The notes under the pieces were generated by a model. That model saw only the letters and a list, made by a program, of their open reading frames with translations. It ran no database searches and was not told the DNA's origin. From contig NZ_CP020373.1 of the NCBI RefSeq assembly GCF_003957745.1, forward strand, positions 4,744,630 to 4,808,629: a stretch of DNA of 64,000 nucleotides. Direction: 5' to 3'. Shown in pieces: positions 43,126-50,829 of this stretch (its first letter is position 1; every line of letters starts with the position of its first letter). Made by a program: the position numbers and the translations under genes. This DNA comes from Shewanella khirikhana. GTDB lineage: Bacteria > Pseudomonadota > Gammaproteobacteria > Enterobacterales > Shewanellaceae.

Positions 43126-44631
43126 ATGGATTGGAAACGTGCCTTTTTACTGTTTGTGTTGATGTTCCTGAGCGGTCTGATGCTGACCCGAGGGCTGGAC
43201 TACTACTTTGCCACCCAGGCGATTAAACGGGACGCCGAATTGCTCGACAGCAAGTTCAGGCTTTACTTTACTGAGTCCGAAGCTGTGATGGAGCGCTTGC
43301 CTGAGTGGGATCTCAGCACCCAGTGTTCTTCCGAGAAACAAAAACAGCTGCGTCAGGAAGTCTTTAACGCCAGTTTTCTGCGCTGGATGGGCGTATTTAA
43401 AGATGGTCAGCAGCTGTGTTCCAGCGGCGAAATCGACCGCAATATCACCACCTACATGATGCACAGGGTGAGCGACAAATACAGTATCACAGTGGTGCAG
43501 CTGGATATTGATGGTCGCGTCGGCTACGAAGTGGGGCTGGTGCGCCACATGCAGGGCTATAACTATATCGGCAGTTTTTCCCGCCTCGAACCCAAGCACT
43601 TTCTGCCTTTAAGCTGCGAAAACTGCCTTACCTATCGCATCAGTTTTCAGGCCGAGCCCCTGCTGGAATTCGGCTTCACCGGCTTTAACGGCCACCCTGT
43701 GGTCAGCAATAAAACCCTTATCGAAACCCCTTACTACAAAGCCACTTACGAGCTGGCGGGCAATCAGGATTTTCTGGAGCAGTATTACCGGGTCAGCAAC
43801 CTGATTGGCTTCCTGGTCGGGCTGGTGTTCGGCCTGCTGTCGGTGCTGTTTTACTGGATGTGGCTTAAAAACCGCAGCTCGCTGGATTATCAAATTCGCC
43901 AGGCGGTAAAAAGCGGCGAGTTTGTGCCTTTCTATCAGCCGATTGTGGACTCGCAAACCGGCGAGCTGGTGGGCGCTGAGGTGCTGATGCGCTGGCAGCG
44001 AAACGATGGCACCCTGGTGCCGCCGAACCAGTTTATTCCCTTTGCCGAGGCCTCGGGGCTGGTATTGCCTATGACCCGGGTGATGCTGGACCGGGTGGTG
44101 GCCGATGTGGCGAGTTTTGGCAGGCAAAAGCCGCCGCTGTTTTTCAGTATTAACATTGTGCCTGCCCACCTCTATGACGAGGCCTTGCTGAAAGAACTTG
44201 AGGCCATAGTGGCGTCCGGCAAGCTTGGCGTGCACAGGTTATCGCTGGAAATTACCGAGCGTTTGCCGCTGACCGATATCGACACTGCCAAGTCGCTGCT
44301 GGAGCGGATTTATGGGCTGGGGATCGACCTTAAGCTGGACGATGCCGGTACCGGCTACGGCTGCTTTACCTATGTGCAAAACCTCGGTGTCAGCACCCTT
44401 AAAATCGACAAGATGTTCATCGATACCATAGGTCAGGAGCACAATTTCAACGGCAAGACCCTGGATGCGATTATCTCATTCGCCAAAGAATCTGAGCTGA
44501 AGATGATTGCTGAAGGGGTAGAGAATGACGTGCAGCTTGAGTATCTGCGCTCGCAGGGCGTGAGCTTAATTCAGGGATATGTGTATTCCAAGCCGCTGGA
44601 TGCCAAAGCCTTTTTTAACTGGAAGTGTTAA
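43126..44631 (+). CDS. CSS-motif EAL-domain cyclic-di-GMP phosphodiesterase
   Basis: A 501-residue inner-membrane protein. Two TM segments flank a periplasmic CSS domain (TQCSSEKQKQL, QQLCSSGEI), whose cysteines control activity of related redox-sensitive EAL proteins. The C-terminal EAL domain keeps the catalytic set: EVLMRW, NIVPAHL, EITERLPL, LDDAGTG, LKIDKMFI and IAEGVEND. DDAGTG replaces the usual DDFGTG. It probably hydrolyses c-di-GMP and affects attachment, possibly including MSHA pili. There is no strong Shine-Dalgarno before ATG 43126. Confidence 0.9.
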   Translation: MDWKRAFLLFVLMFLSGLMLTRGLDYYFATQAIKRDAELLDSKFRLYFTESEAVMERLPEWDLSTQCSSEKQKQLRQEVFNASFLRWMGVFKDGQQLCSSGEIDRNITTYMMHRVSDKYSITVVQLDIDGRVGYEVGLVRHMQGYNYIGSFSRLEPKHFLPLSCENCLTYRISFQAEPLLEFGFTGFNGHPVVSNKTLIETPYYKATYELAGNQDFLEQYYRVSNLIGFLVGLVFGLLSVLFYWMWLKNRSSLDYQIRQAVKSGEFVPFYQPIVDSQTGELVGAEVLMRWQRNDGTLVPPNQFIPFAEASGLVLPMTRVMLDRVVADVASFGRQKPPLFFSINIVPAHLYDEALLKELEAIVASGKLGVHRLSLEITERLPLTDIDTAKSLLERIYGLGIDLKLDDAGTGYGCFTYVQNLGVSTLKIDKMFIDTIGQEHNFNGKTLDAIISFAKESELKMIAEGVENDVQLEYLRSQGVSLIQGYVYSKPLDAKAFFNWKC

Positions 44632-44639
44632 CAGAAGTT

Positions 44640-44675
44640 AAAAAGACCGGCAGCCTGAAACGCTTTGGCTGCCGG
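44640..44675 (-). terminator. Terminator of the otr operon (minus strand)
   Basis: CCGGCAGCC / GGCTGCCGG (44647-44655 and 44667-44675) forms a perfect 9-bp stem with AAA/TTT inner pairs. Read on the minus strand it is followed by TCTTTTTAA, as expected of an intrinsic terminator. It lies about 140 bases after the otr stop, between convergent genes. Confidence 0.75.
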
Positions 44676-44815
44676 CTCAGGCGGGAGCGAGTGCCTGGAG
44701 TATGCAGGAAATATCAAGTCGTGGAGCCCAGCGTGGAAGGCCAAAATTGAGCCGTCCGCGCTGGTGGAGATGCCCGCCGTGCGGGCGATGATCGTGTGTT
44801 GGTATCCTTCTGGTA

Positions 44816-46231
44816 TCAATTGCCTGAGTTGTGTCTTGGGCCGTGCTTGTTTTTCATCGGATCGCCGTCATAACCCAGGGCTTTCCAGTCGAGGCGAACG
44901 CCGCCGTTGTGGCAGGCATTACACTTGAGCGCTTCTTCCTTTGGCGACACCATGTGGTTGATACGCCACCACATTTCAGTTGGCGCAAAGCCATATTCAC
45001 CGCTGTAGGCTATGCCCTTGGCCTTGAGTGTGGGGTTGGCTTCCATCCCGAGTTTTGCCGCCTTGTCCCAATCAAAATCAGACCAGTAGCCACCTTTGCC
45101 GTAGGTTTTGGCGGTGACAAGAATATTGTGTTTCTTGTCATAGATTTGCTTACCCGTGTGCACCTTGAACGGATAGATTTTGGCGCCCGCGTCCTGAATA
45201 TCACCCAGAGGGTAAGAGAGACGGGTTACTTCATTGGCCTTGATGGGGTCGCCCGCCATGTAGGCACCGGCCTTGCCGTTGTACCAGGCGTAGGATGGCT
45301 TAACCATCTTGCCCCAGGTGAAGCTGCCTTTCTTCTTCTGGAAGGTCTTGCGGCCGAACTCGTCCAGGGTTTCCTCCCTGTCCTGACCCGCGGTGGACCA
45401 GTCCCAACTCATTTTGGTCGCTTCGTTGCGGGCGAAGAAGGGAATGTGACAGGTCTGACAGGCGACAGTGGCCGTATGCTGGTTGATTTTCTTGTTTTTG
45501 TGCGGCGCCGCTTCGTGGCAGTTTTCACAGCCAATGTGGTCGATGCCGCCGGGAGACACGCCCATGGCATTGCCGCTGATGGCATGGGACTCGGTCTGGT
45601 GACAGTCCTGACACTGGAAGTCGTTGCCGTCTGAGTCCATGTGCACATCGGTGGTTTTGTCCGGGTAGGCCATGGAAGAGTCGAGATCGCCGTGCTTCAC
45701 CGCATCACCGCCACCACCGTAGAAGTGGCAACTGCCGCAGTTGTCGCGCACCGGCTTGCCGACGTTTTTGGCCACCTTTTCCAAATCCACCTTGGCCAGT
45801 GGCTCGCCCCCACCTGCGGGATCTTTGACGTAGGTGCCTGTGGTGTCGTGACACACCAGGCAGTCCACTTTGGCTGCATCGGAGAAATCAAAGCTGCTGT
45901 CCTTCCAGCCGTAACCCGCGTGGCAACTGGTGCAGCGTGGCTCGTTACCGGCAATCGAAGTACAGAAGTTATTGATGGCGTTCTTCTTGCCGCGCTCCAC
46001 TGTGCGGCCGGGCAGCTCCTGGGTCAGGCTCCAGCTCCAGTGGGAGGTTTTCATAAAGTCGTGGGCTTCATCTTCGTGGCACGCCAGACACTGCTGGGTG
46101 ACTTCTGTGCCCGACGCGAAGGGGCCTTCGATGGCTTCTTTGTGGGGATTGTCGGCCGCTGCCATGCCGCTGCCCAGCAGCATCAGACCGGACAGGGGGG
46201 CGAGGGCCCATTGGGAGAAAACAGTTCTCAT
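44816..46231 (-). CDS. otr: Octaheme tetrathionate reductase Otr
   Basis: A periplasmic multiheme cytochrome c of 471 residues. Eight CxxCH motifs are present in order: CLACH, CTSCH, CLVCH, CGSCH, CQDCH, CENCH, CQTCH and CNACH. A signal peptide precedes them (SQWALAPLSGLMLLGSGMAAA). The set and the NNFC-TSI region before the second motif match Shewanella Otr, which reduces tetrathionate and also nitrite and hydroxylamine in vitro. The ATG 46231 has AGGAG upstream; the upstream TTG at 46237 is rejected. It is the third gene of a three-gene operon. Confidence 0.93.
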   Translation of the reverse strand: MRTVFSQWALAPLSGLMLLGSGMAAADNPHKEAIEGPFASGTEVTQQCLACHEDEAHDFMKTSHWSWSLTQELPGRTVERGKKNAINNFCTSIAGNEPRCTSCHAGYGWKDSSFDFSDAAKVDCLVCHDTTGTYVKDPAGGGEPLAKVDLEKVAKNVGKPVRDNCGSCHFYGGGGDAVKHGDLDSSMAYPDKTTDVHMDSDGNDFQCQDCHQTESHAISGNAMGVSPGGIDHIGCENCHEAAPHKNKKINQHTATVACQTCHIPFFARNEATKMSWDWSTAGQDREETLDEFGRKTFQKKKGSFTWGKMVKPSYAWYNGKAGAYMAGDPIKANEVTRLSYPLGDIQDAGAKIYPFKVHTGKQIYDKKHNILVTAKTYGKGGYWSDFDWDKAAKLGMEANPTLKAKGIAYSGEYGFAPTEMWWRINHMVSPKEEALKCNACHNGGVRLDWKALGYDGDPMKNKHGPRHNSGN

Positions 46232-46271
46232 GGTCAAACTCCTGCCCCGGCGGTGCCGGGGCCTGATGAGG

Positions 46272-48011
46272 TTAGAACTTCACTGTGAGTGAGGCGTTGA
46301 TGTCCATGGCGGTATCCACCACCGGCAGTAGTGAATAGGCGCTGCCCGCCAGCACGTCATCCACCTTCACTGGCGCGCCCACCGGCGTACCCGAGCCTGT
46401 GTACTCGTAGTCGTAGTAAAGGCCTGCGAGCTTGATAAACATCCGTGGGTTCACGTCGAACAGGTAGTAGGCCTCAACCACATGGCCACGGGTCGCCAGC
46501 TTGCTGCCGATGGGGTCGTCCTGGGCCTGGGTGAAGGGGCTCCAGTATTTGGAGCCATAGTTATACTCGAGACCAAACTTGCCGTAGGGTGCGGGCATCT
46601 GCATGCCGATATAAACGCCGTAACCATCGTGGGCGGCATCGCTTTCGGCGGCCATGGGCACCATCAGCAGCTCGCTGCCATCGGCGCTGAGCTTGCCGGT
46701 AAAGGTCGCGTCGGTGAGCAGGCCGCCAAACATGCCTGCGTTGCCGTTGGATTCGGCGCGGGTCCAGCCAAGGGAGGCAAAGGCTTTAAAATCTTCATCG
46801 GATTCATACAGGTAACCGAGGCCACCCAGGTACATGTCGCCAATTACGCCGCTGGGTTGTACCCGGGTGACGAAGTTGAAGCTGTCGAACTTTTGCATGT
46901 CCTGGTACATGGTAGGGGCGAAAATGGCTGCCAGTTCGTTGGGGAAGGCCATGGTGCCCTTAAAGCCATCGTTGATGTCTTTGGCGCCAAACAGGGTCAG
47001 CTGCAGGAAGTGGTTGCCGTCATTAATCACATCGATATTAAAGCCGCCAAGGTGGGTGTCCTTGGTCAGCAGATTGCCAAACAGCTCGCCATTACCCCAT
47101 TGGGATTCAAAGCCCTGGCCGTAGCAGAAGCGCACCACCTGACCTTCGATGCCGGTGATTTCACCGAGGTTATAACCCAGGGTGGCGCCATCGAAATTAA
47201 AGTGCACCAGATGGCCCGATGGGGTGCCACCGCGCTGTTCGTTTTCGCGGATATGGGACGGTGGGCCATAGGTGGAAGGGCGACGGCCGATAGACAGGTA
47301 AAACTCGCTGTCACCGATGTTTTTCCAGTCGAAGTAGGCCCGCTCTACCCGCAGCCAGTCGCCGCTGGTGTTGCCTGAGTTGGTGCCATCCATTGAGAAA
47401 GAACGCCAGGAATCAAATACCTGTACCCCGGTGGAGTCGCCCCAGTTTTTGTACATGGCAAGGCGACCGGCGAAGTTGACGTTGTCCCATACCTTGGCCT
47501 TGATATCGAGCCGCAGCCGGGTGGTGTAATAGAGATCGTTGTCGATGTCGTAGGTGTTTTTGCTGCCAAGGGCCCAGGGCATAACCCCCGAGAGTTGCCC
47601 TGCCATAAAGGCGGCGGCCATGTCGGGATTGGCGGTCATCATTTTGCCCAGAGGAGAGGTCGGATCCATGGGATCGCCATATTCACCGGCCATGGCGCGG
47701 CGACCGAAGTCGTCGAAATTCATCTTGATGCCGGGGTTCCAGGTCACGTCCCGGTAGTGCAGTGAGTGGGCCTTGGTGCGAAAATCGCCACTGAAGGTAA
47801 TTCGGTCCAGCGCCGTGTGACGCTCGGTTTTGTTTACCCGGCTGTCGAGGTCTGCCAGCTCTTCAGATAGCTCATCGATTTTTTGTTGCAGTCGCTCGAT
47901 TTTGGCCTGATCGCTGGATGCCGTGGTGTCAGCCGCCAACGCCTGAGGGGTAAACAGCAGGGGAGTGAATCCCAGTGCACTTGCCACTGCCAGAGAGATA
48001 AGGGTACGCAT
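46272..48011 (-). CDS. DUF3373 outer-membrane beta-barrel protein
   Basis: A 579-residue protein with a signal peptide (LISLAVASALGFTPLLFTP), an N-terminal coiled coil (KIERLQQKIDELSEELADLDSRVNK) and a long stretch of alternating amphipathic strands ending in aromatic/basic KF, as in barrel porins. It has the DUF3373 hallmarks and no heme motif or MtrB-like CxxC. It lies 40 bases upstream of otr and 146 bases after the cytochrome gene. A plausible role is an anion or electron-transfer channel for the reductase, inferred from the operon only. Confidence 0.82.
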   Translation of the reverse strand: MRTLISLAVASALGFTPLLFTPQALAADTTASSDQAKIERLQQKIDELSEELADLDSRVNKTERHTALDRITFSGDFRTKAHSLHYRDVTWNPGIKMNFDDFGRRAMAGEYGDPMDPTSPLGKMMTANPDMAAAFMAGQLSGVMPWALGSKNTYDIDNDLYYTTRLRLDIKAKVWDNVNFAGRLAMYKNWGDSTGVQVFDSWRSFSMDGTNSGNTSGDWLRVERAYFDWKNIGDSEFYLSIGRRPSTYGPPSHIRENEQRGGTPSGHLVHFNFDGATLGYNLGEITGIEGQVVRFCYGQGFESQWGNGELFGNLLTKDTHLGGFNIDVINDGNHFLQLTLFGAKDINDGFKGTMAFPNELAAIFAPTMYQDMQKFDSFNFVTRVQPSGVIGDMYLGGLGYLYESDEDFKAFASLGWTRAESNGNAGMFGGLLTDATFTGKLSADGSELLMVPMAAESDAAHDGYGVYIGMQMPAPYGKFGLEYNYGSKYWSPFTQAQDDPIGSKLATRGHVVEAYYLFDVNPRMFIKLAGLYYDYEYTGSGTPVGAPVKVDDVLAGSAYSLLPVVDTAMDINASLTVKF

Positions 48012-48156
48012 ACTCACACTCCTGACCGGTTGTTCCGGTCGAATTTGGGTTGTACGAGGCCCTGGGGCTTGCCCCATCTGTCCCGCAACCCGGGAATATT
48101 TTGCTGGTATCTGCCCGTTATTTACGGGCGAGGCTTAGCCGCCGGGCTGATGCCGC

Positions 48157-48483
48157 TTAGCCGCAGGTCTGTGGCTGGTCGGAATCGGCCGCGTGGTCAT
48201 AGAGAAACTGCTGAATATCCTTCAGATCTTTCTCAGACAGCTTTTGGAAGACCTCGGGCTTGCCCTTGTGCAGATCCTTTTCAAAGAATCTGTCCCACTG
48301 GGCCATAGTCTTGGTCATAGGGGTGAGTTCACCGGCGGCGTCGCCCTTGCTGTGGCACGCCTTGCATTCTTTCTTGTAGAGGTGTTTGCCTTTCTTGGGG
48401 TTACCGCCGTCGGCTGCCAGGGCGCTGCTGCCGAGGATCAGGCCAAGGAGCAATCCGAGGCCAATTGAGTAGGTGGTTTTCAT
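48157..48483 (-). CDS. Monoheme class I cytochrome c
   Basis: About 108 residues with a signal peptide (IGLGLLLGLILGSSALA). The single heme site is CKACHSKG near residue 40 and the distal ligand Met is likely in LTPMTKTMAQW. Three ATG codons occur in a row; the third (48483) has the best spacing to GGAAG. It heads the otr operon and probably passes electrons to Otr. Confidence 0.87.
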   Translation of the reverse strand: MKTTYSIGLGLLLGLILGSSALAADGGNPKKGKHLYKKECKACHSKGDAAGELTPMTKTMAQWDRFFEKDLHKGKPEVFQKLSEKDLKDIQQFLYDHAADSDQPQTCG

Positions 48484-48631
48484 CATCATCTTCCTTTCGC
48501 GGGTTGGCTGATTTTCTTCCCTGAGCGGGGAGCCTGGCTCCCTCGTTTTCCTGTTGCCTAAAATTTAACAAAGGGTGCGATAAGGAAATTTGAACTGGAT
48601 CAGATCCATGAAATTTATCTAATTGATAAAA

Positions 48632-48658
48632 ATTTCATTGAAAAAAATCTAATGAAAT
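48632..48658. promoter_or_regulatory. ATTTCATT inverted repeat upstream of the otr operon
   Basis: ATTTCATT, 11 bases, AATGAAAT: perfect 8-bp half sites about 150-175 bases upstream of the cytochrome start. It is a candidate operator for TtrR or another regulator. Confidence 0.55.
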
Positions 48659-48736
48659 GTGTGTAAGTGTAAGAAAAATAGTGATTTCGTATTTAAGCTT
48701 TTGCTAAATCTTTGCGGAAAACAATGGTTAAGGGCG

Positions 48737-48752
48737 TGTGATCTCTGTGACA
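48737..48752. promoter_or_regulatory. CRP-like site upstream of the otr operon
   Basis: TGTGA-TCTCTG-TGACA, with ATTT flanking on the right; 9 of the 10 core bases match the CRP consensus. The centre is about 261 bases before the cytochrome start, with a TTAAAT -10-like box at an activator-compatible distance on the minus strand. Confidence 0.6.
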
Positions 48753-48765
48753 TTTTTGAACATCA

Positions 48766-48796
48766 CCCTCCCCTTAACTACCTCTTTAGGGGAGGG
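48766..48796 (-). terminator. GC-rich hairpin after the SDR gene
   Basis: CCCTCCCCT / AGGGGAGGG (48766-48774 and 48788-48796) is a perfect 9-bp stem 22 bases after the SDR stop. There is no clear T run on the minus strand. Confidence 0.4.
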
Positions 48797-48817
48797 CGGC
48801 AGTCAAATAAACGTGGA

Positions 48818-49558
48818 TCAGGGCTGCTGACGGGTGGCGGCCAGCACGATTTCACGGATGCAAACGGACTGTGGTTGATTCATGGCAAACAGGGCTGCAT
48901 CGGCCACGGTTTGCGCAGCAAGTACGCCGCCCATGTGGGTTTTCCAATCCTCATAGCCAGCCTTGATGTTCTCATCGCTGGTGTGGCTTAACAGCTCAGT
49001 TTCCACCGCGCCGGGGGCGATGGTGATAAGGCGTACGTCATCCATAGCCACTTCTTCGCGGATGTTTTCGGTCAGAGCATGCACCGCAAACTTGGTCCCG
49101 CAGTAAGCCGCGTGGTTAGGGAAGGTTTTGCGACCGGCGATGGAGCTGATGTTGATAATGGTGCCGGTTTTGCGGCGCTTCATCTCTGGCAGTACCGCAT
49201 GAATGCCGTTGAGCACGCCCATCACGTTGATGTCCAGCATACGTTGCCACTCGGCTGGATCCTGACGATGCACTTCGCCGAGCAGCATCACGCCGGCATT
49301 GTTGATAAAGCAGCCCACAGGGCCAAACTCGGCTTCGGCATCCTTAACGGCGGCCTTGATGGCGTCTATGTCAGTAACATCCACGGCTTTGCACAGGGTG
49401 TTTGGCAGCGCCATTGCCTGCATGGGCTCGAGGCGACGGGCCAGCAACAGCAGCGGAAAACCGGCTGCCGAAAAGGTGCGGGCGAGGGCGGCACCAATGC
49501 CCGAAGAGGCGCCGGTGATCACTGTCAGTGGTTTGCTCTGTGATGTAGAATTAGTCAT
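48818..49558 (-). CDS. Short-chain dehydrogenase/reductase, YdfG-like
   Basis: A 246-residue NAD(P)-dependent SDR. Motifs: cofactor loop TGASSGIGAALAR, NNAG in CFINNAGVML, catalytic Ser in INISSIAG and YxxxK in YCGTKFAVH. The PGAVETEL segment follows. This resembles serine/3-hydroxy acid dehydrogenases of the YdfG group, but the substrate is uncertain. It is divergent from a LysR regulator over 161 bases. Confidence 0.9.
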   Translation of the reverse strand: MTNSTSQSKPLTVITGASSGIGAALARTFSAAGFPLLLLARRLEPMQAMALPNTLCKAVDVTDIDAIKAAVKDAEAEFGPVGCFINNAGVMLLGEVHRQDPAEWQRMLDINVMGVLNGIHAVLPEMKRRKTGTIINISSIAGRKTFPNHAAYCGTKFAVHALTENIREEVAMDDVRLITIAPGAVETELLSHTSDENIKAGYEDWKTHMGGVLAAQTVADAALFAMNQPQSVCIREIVLAATRQQP

Positions 49559-49597
49559 CGTTTTATCCTATTGATACATGCTTTAGCCTGGGGTTCA

Positions 49598-49628
49598 GGC
49601 CAGTATATTGGTTGGTGGCCAGTATATT
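49598..49628. promoter_or_regulatory. 12-bp direct repeats between SDR and LysR genes
   Basis: GGCCAGTATATT occurs at 49598-49609 and 49617-49628, 19 bases apart (about two helical turns), which suits binding of a dimeric or tetrameric regulator such as the adjacent LysR protein. Confidence 0.6.
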
Positions 49629-49719
49629 TGCCCTGCAAAAGGCTGAAAAATACTTATTTTGGCTGGATATAATAGGTATGGGCTATGGATGAAAAGCCGG
49701 ATAACAGAATGGGTAACGG

Positions 49720-50565
49720 ATGATTGAACTGAGATTGCTGCGATTTTTTATCGCCATCTTCGAAGAGAAGAACATTACCGCCGCCGCAGAGCGCTGCCAT
49801 GTGAGTCAGCCGAGCCTGTCGGCTGGGCTTAAACAGCTGGAAGAAAGCCTGGAGGGGCCGCTGTTTGTGCGTAGCAAAAAAGGGGTGGAGCCGCTTGAGA
49901 GCGCTCACTACCTGTATCCGCTGGCGCTTAGGTTGGTGGAAGAAGCCAAATCTCTGCCGGCGCTGTTTAAAGCCAAGGCCAGCCGCCGCAAACTGAAAAT
50001 TGCGCTGATGCCGGACCTTGGCCGCGGCCCGCTGGGGAAGTTTCTTGGCAAGCTGCATCAGCACATTGACCGGCTGGATCTGGAACTGGTGGATTACCAC
50101 AGCAGCGCCGATTGTCGCCTGACCCTGGATGCCCTGCGCCACGAAGATGAGATTTTTGTGCCGCTGTGGGACGAAGACTATGTGCTTTGTGCCCCCAAAG
50201 ATCATCCGTTGGTGCTGGCCGCCAAAGCGAGCGGCGCCGCCACGCCCGAGATGCTGAGTGGCTATGATTTTATCGAATGCCCGCCCTGCGAGGCCCATCA
50301 GCAGACCCTCGGCCTGCTTGCCTGCAACGGCATGAGTCTGAATCTGGTGGCCAGAGCCGAAACCAAGTCACAGGTGCTGGCGCTGGTGGTGGCAGGCCTT
50401 GGGGTGAGCTTTTTGCCCGATGGTCTGATTGCCGATGCGCCAAGCCTGGCGACTGTGCCCTTCAAAGGACCAAGGATGCAGCGGCGGATTGGCCTTTGCT
50501 ATCCAGCACATCAGAGTATCAGCCCGGTACTGGCTGATTTGCTCAACCTTTTCAGCCACGACTGA
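49720..50565 (+). CDS. LysR-family transcriptional regulator
   Basis: A 281-residue LTTR with the standard HTH (LRFFIAIFEEKNITAAAERCHVSQPSLSAGLKQLE) near the N-terminus (split here: IELRLLRFFIAIF and AAAERCHVSQPSL) and a LysR substrate-binding domain. It is OxyR-like in the CPPCEAH segment but has no confirmed redox pair. Divergent from the SDR gene, its likely target. The last codons are repeated downstream (see 50551-50589). Confidence 0.88.
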   Translation: MIELRLLRFFIAIFEEKNITAAAERCHVSQPSLSAGLKQLEESLEGPLFVRSKKGVEPLESAHYLYPLALRLVEEAKSLPALFKAKASRRKLKIALMPDLGRGPLGKFLGKLHQHIDRLDLELVDYHSSADCRLTLDALRHEDEIFVPLWDEDYVLCAPKDHPLVLAAKASGAATPEMLSGYDFIECPPCEAHQQTLGLLACNGMSLNLVARAETKSQVLALVVAGLGVSFLPDGLIADAPSLATVPFKGPRMQRRIGLCYPAHQSISPVLADLLNLFSHD

Positions 50566-50589
50566 CCACCAGGTTCAGCCACGACTGAC
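50551..50589 (+). repeat. 16-bp direct duplication at the LysR stop codon
   Basis: TTCAGCCACGACTGAC occurs at 50551-50566 and 50574-50589. The first copy codes the last residues FSHD and the TGA stop. Confidence 0.85.
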
Positions 50590-50634
50590 ACCCAAGCCTC
50601 CAAAAACGCCTCCTTTTACGAGGCAGCATGCCCT

Positions 50635-50668
50635 AAAGCCCTGAGCCCCCGCGCTTACAGGGCTTTTT
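50635..50668 (+). terminator. Terminator after the LysR gene
   Basis: AAAGCCCTG / CAGGGCTTT (50635-50643 and 50658-50666) gives a 9-bp stem that ends in TTTTT. Confidence 0.75.
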
Positions 50669-50670
50669 AG

Positions 50671-50686
50671 TGTTGCCTGTATCACA
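50671..50686 (+). promoter_or_regulatory. CRP-like site upstream of the psr/phs operon
   Basis: TGTTG-CCTGTA-TCACA matches 8 of 10 core bases of the CRP consensus, with a perfect right half. It lies about 150 bases before the catalytic subunit gene. Confidence 0.4.
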
Positions 50687-50829
50687 AAGGGGCGCGCTAT
50701 GTGGTTTTCCACAATACCCCCGCCCACACACCCTGCAGACAATGGCATTAGCCGGTGAATGCACGCCATTCGCCACAGAAGAACGATAACGCTAATCCCA
50801 TTCTGCCCTTTGGGCATTTGGAGGAAACC

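Larger units (their letters stand above)
48484..48817. other. Regulatory region between otr operon and SDR gene
   Basis: A 334-base stretch with low GC in its middle. It includes the CRP-like site, the ATTTCATT inverted repeat and the SDR hairpin, all listed separately. No ORF of value was seen. Confidence 0.6.

Noticed and set aside
48751..48768. FNR-like half site (TTGAACAT) near the otr operon
   Set aside because: Only one half fits the TTGAT-N4-ATCAA consensus; the CRP-like site next to it is much better.
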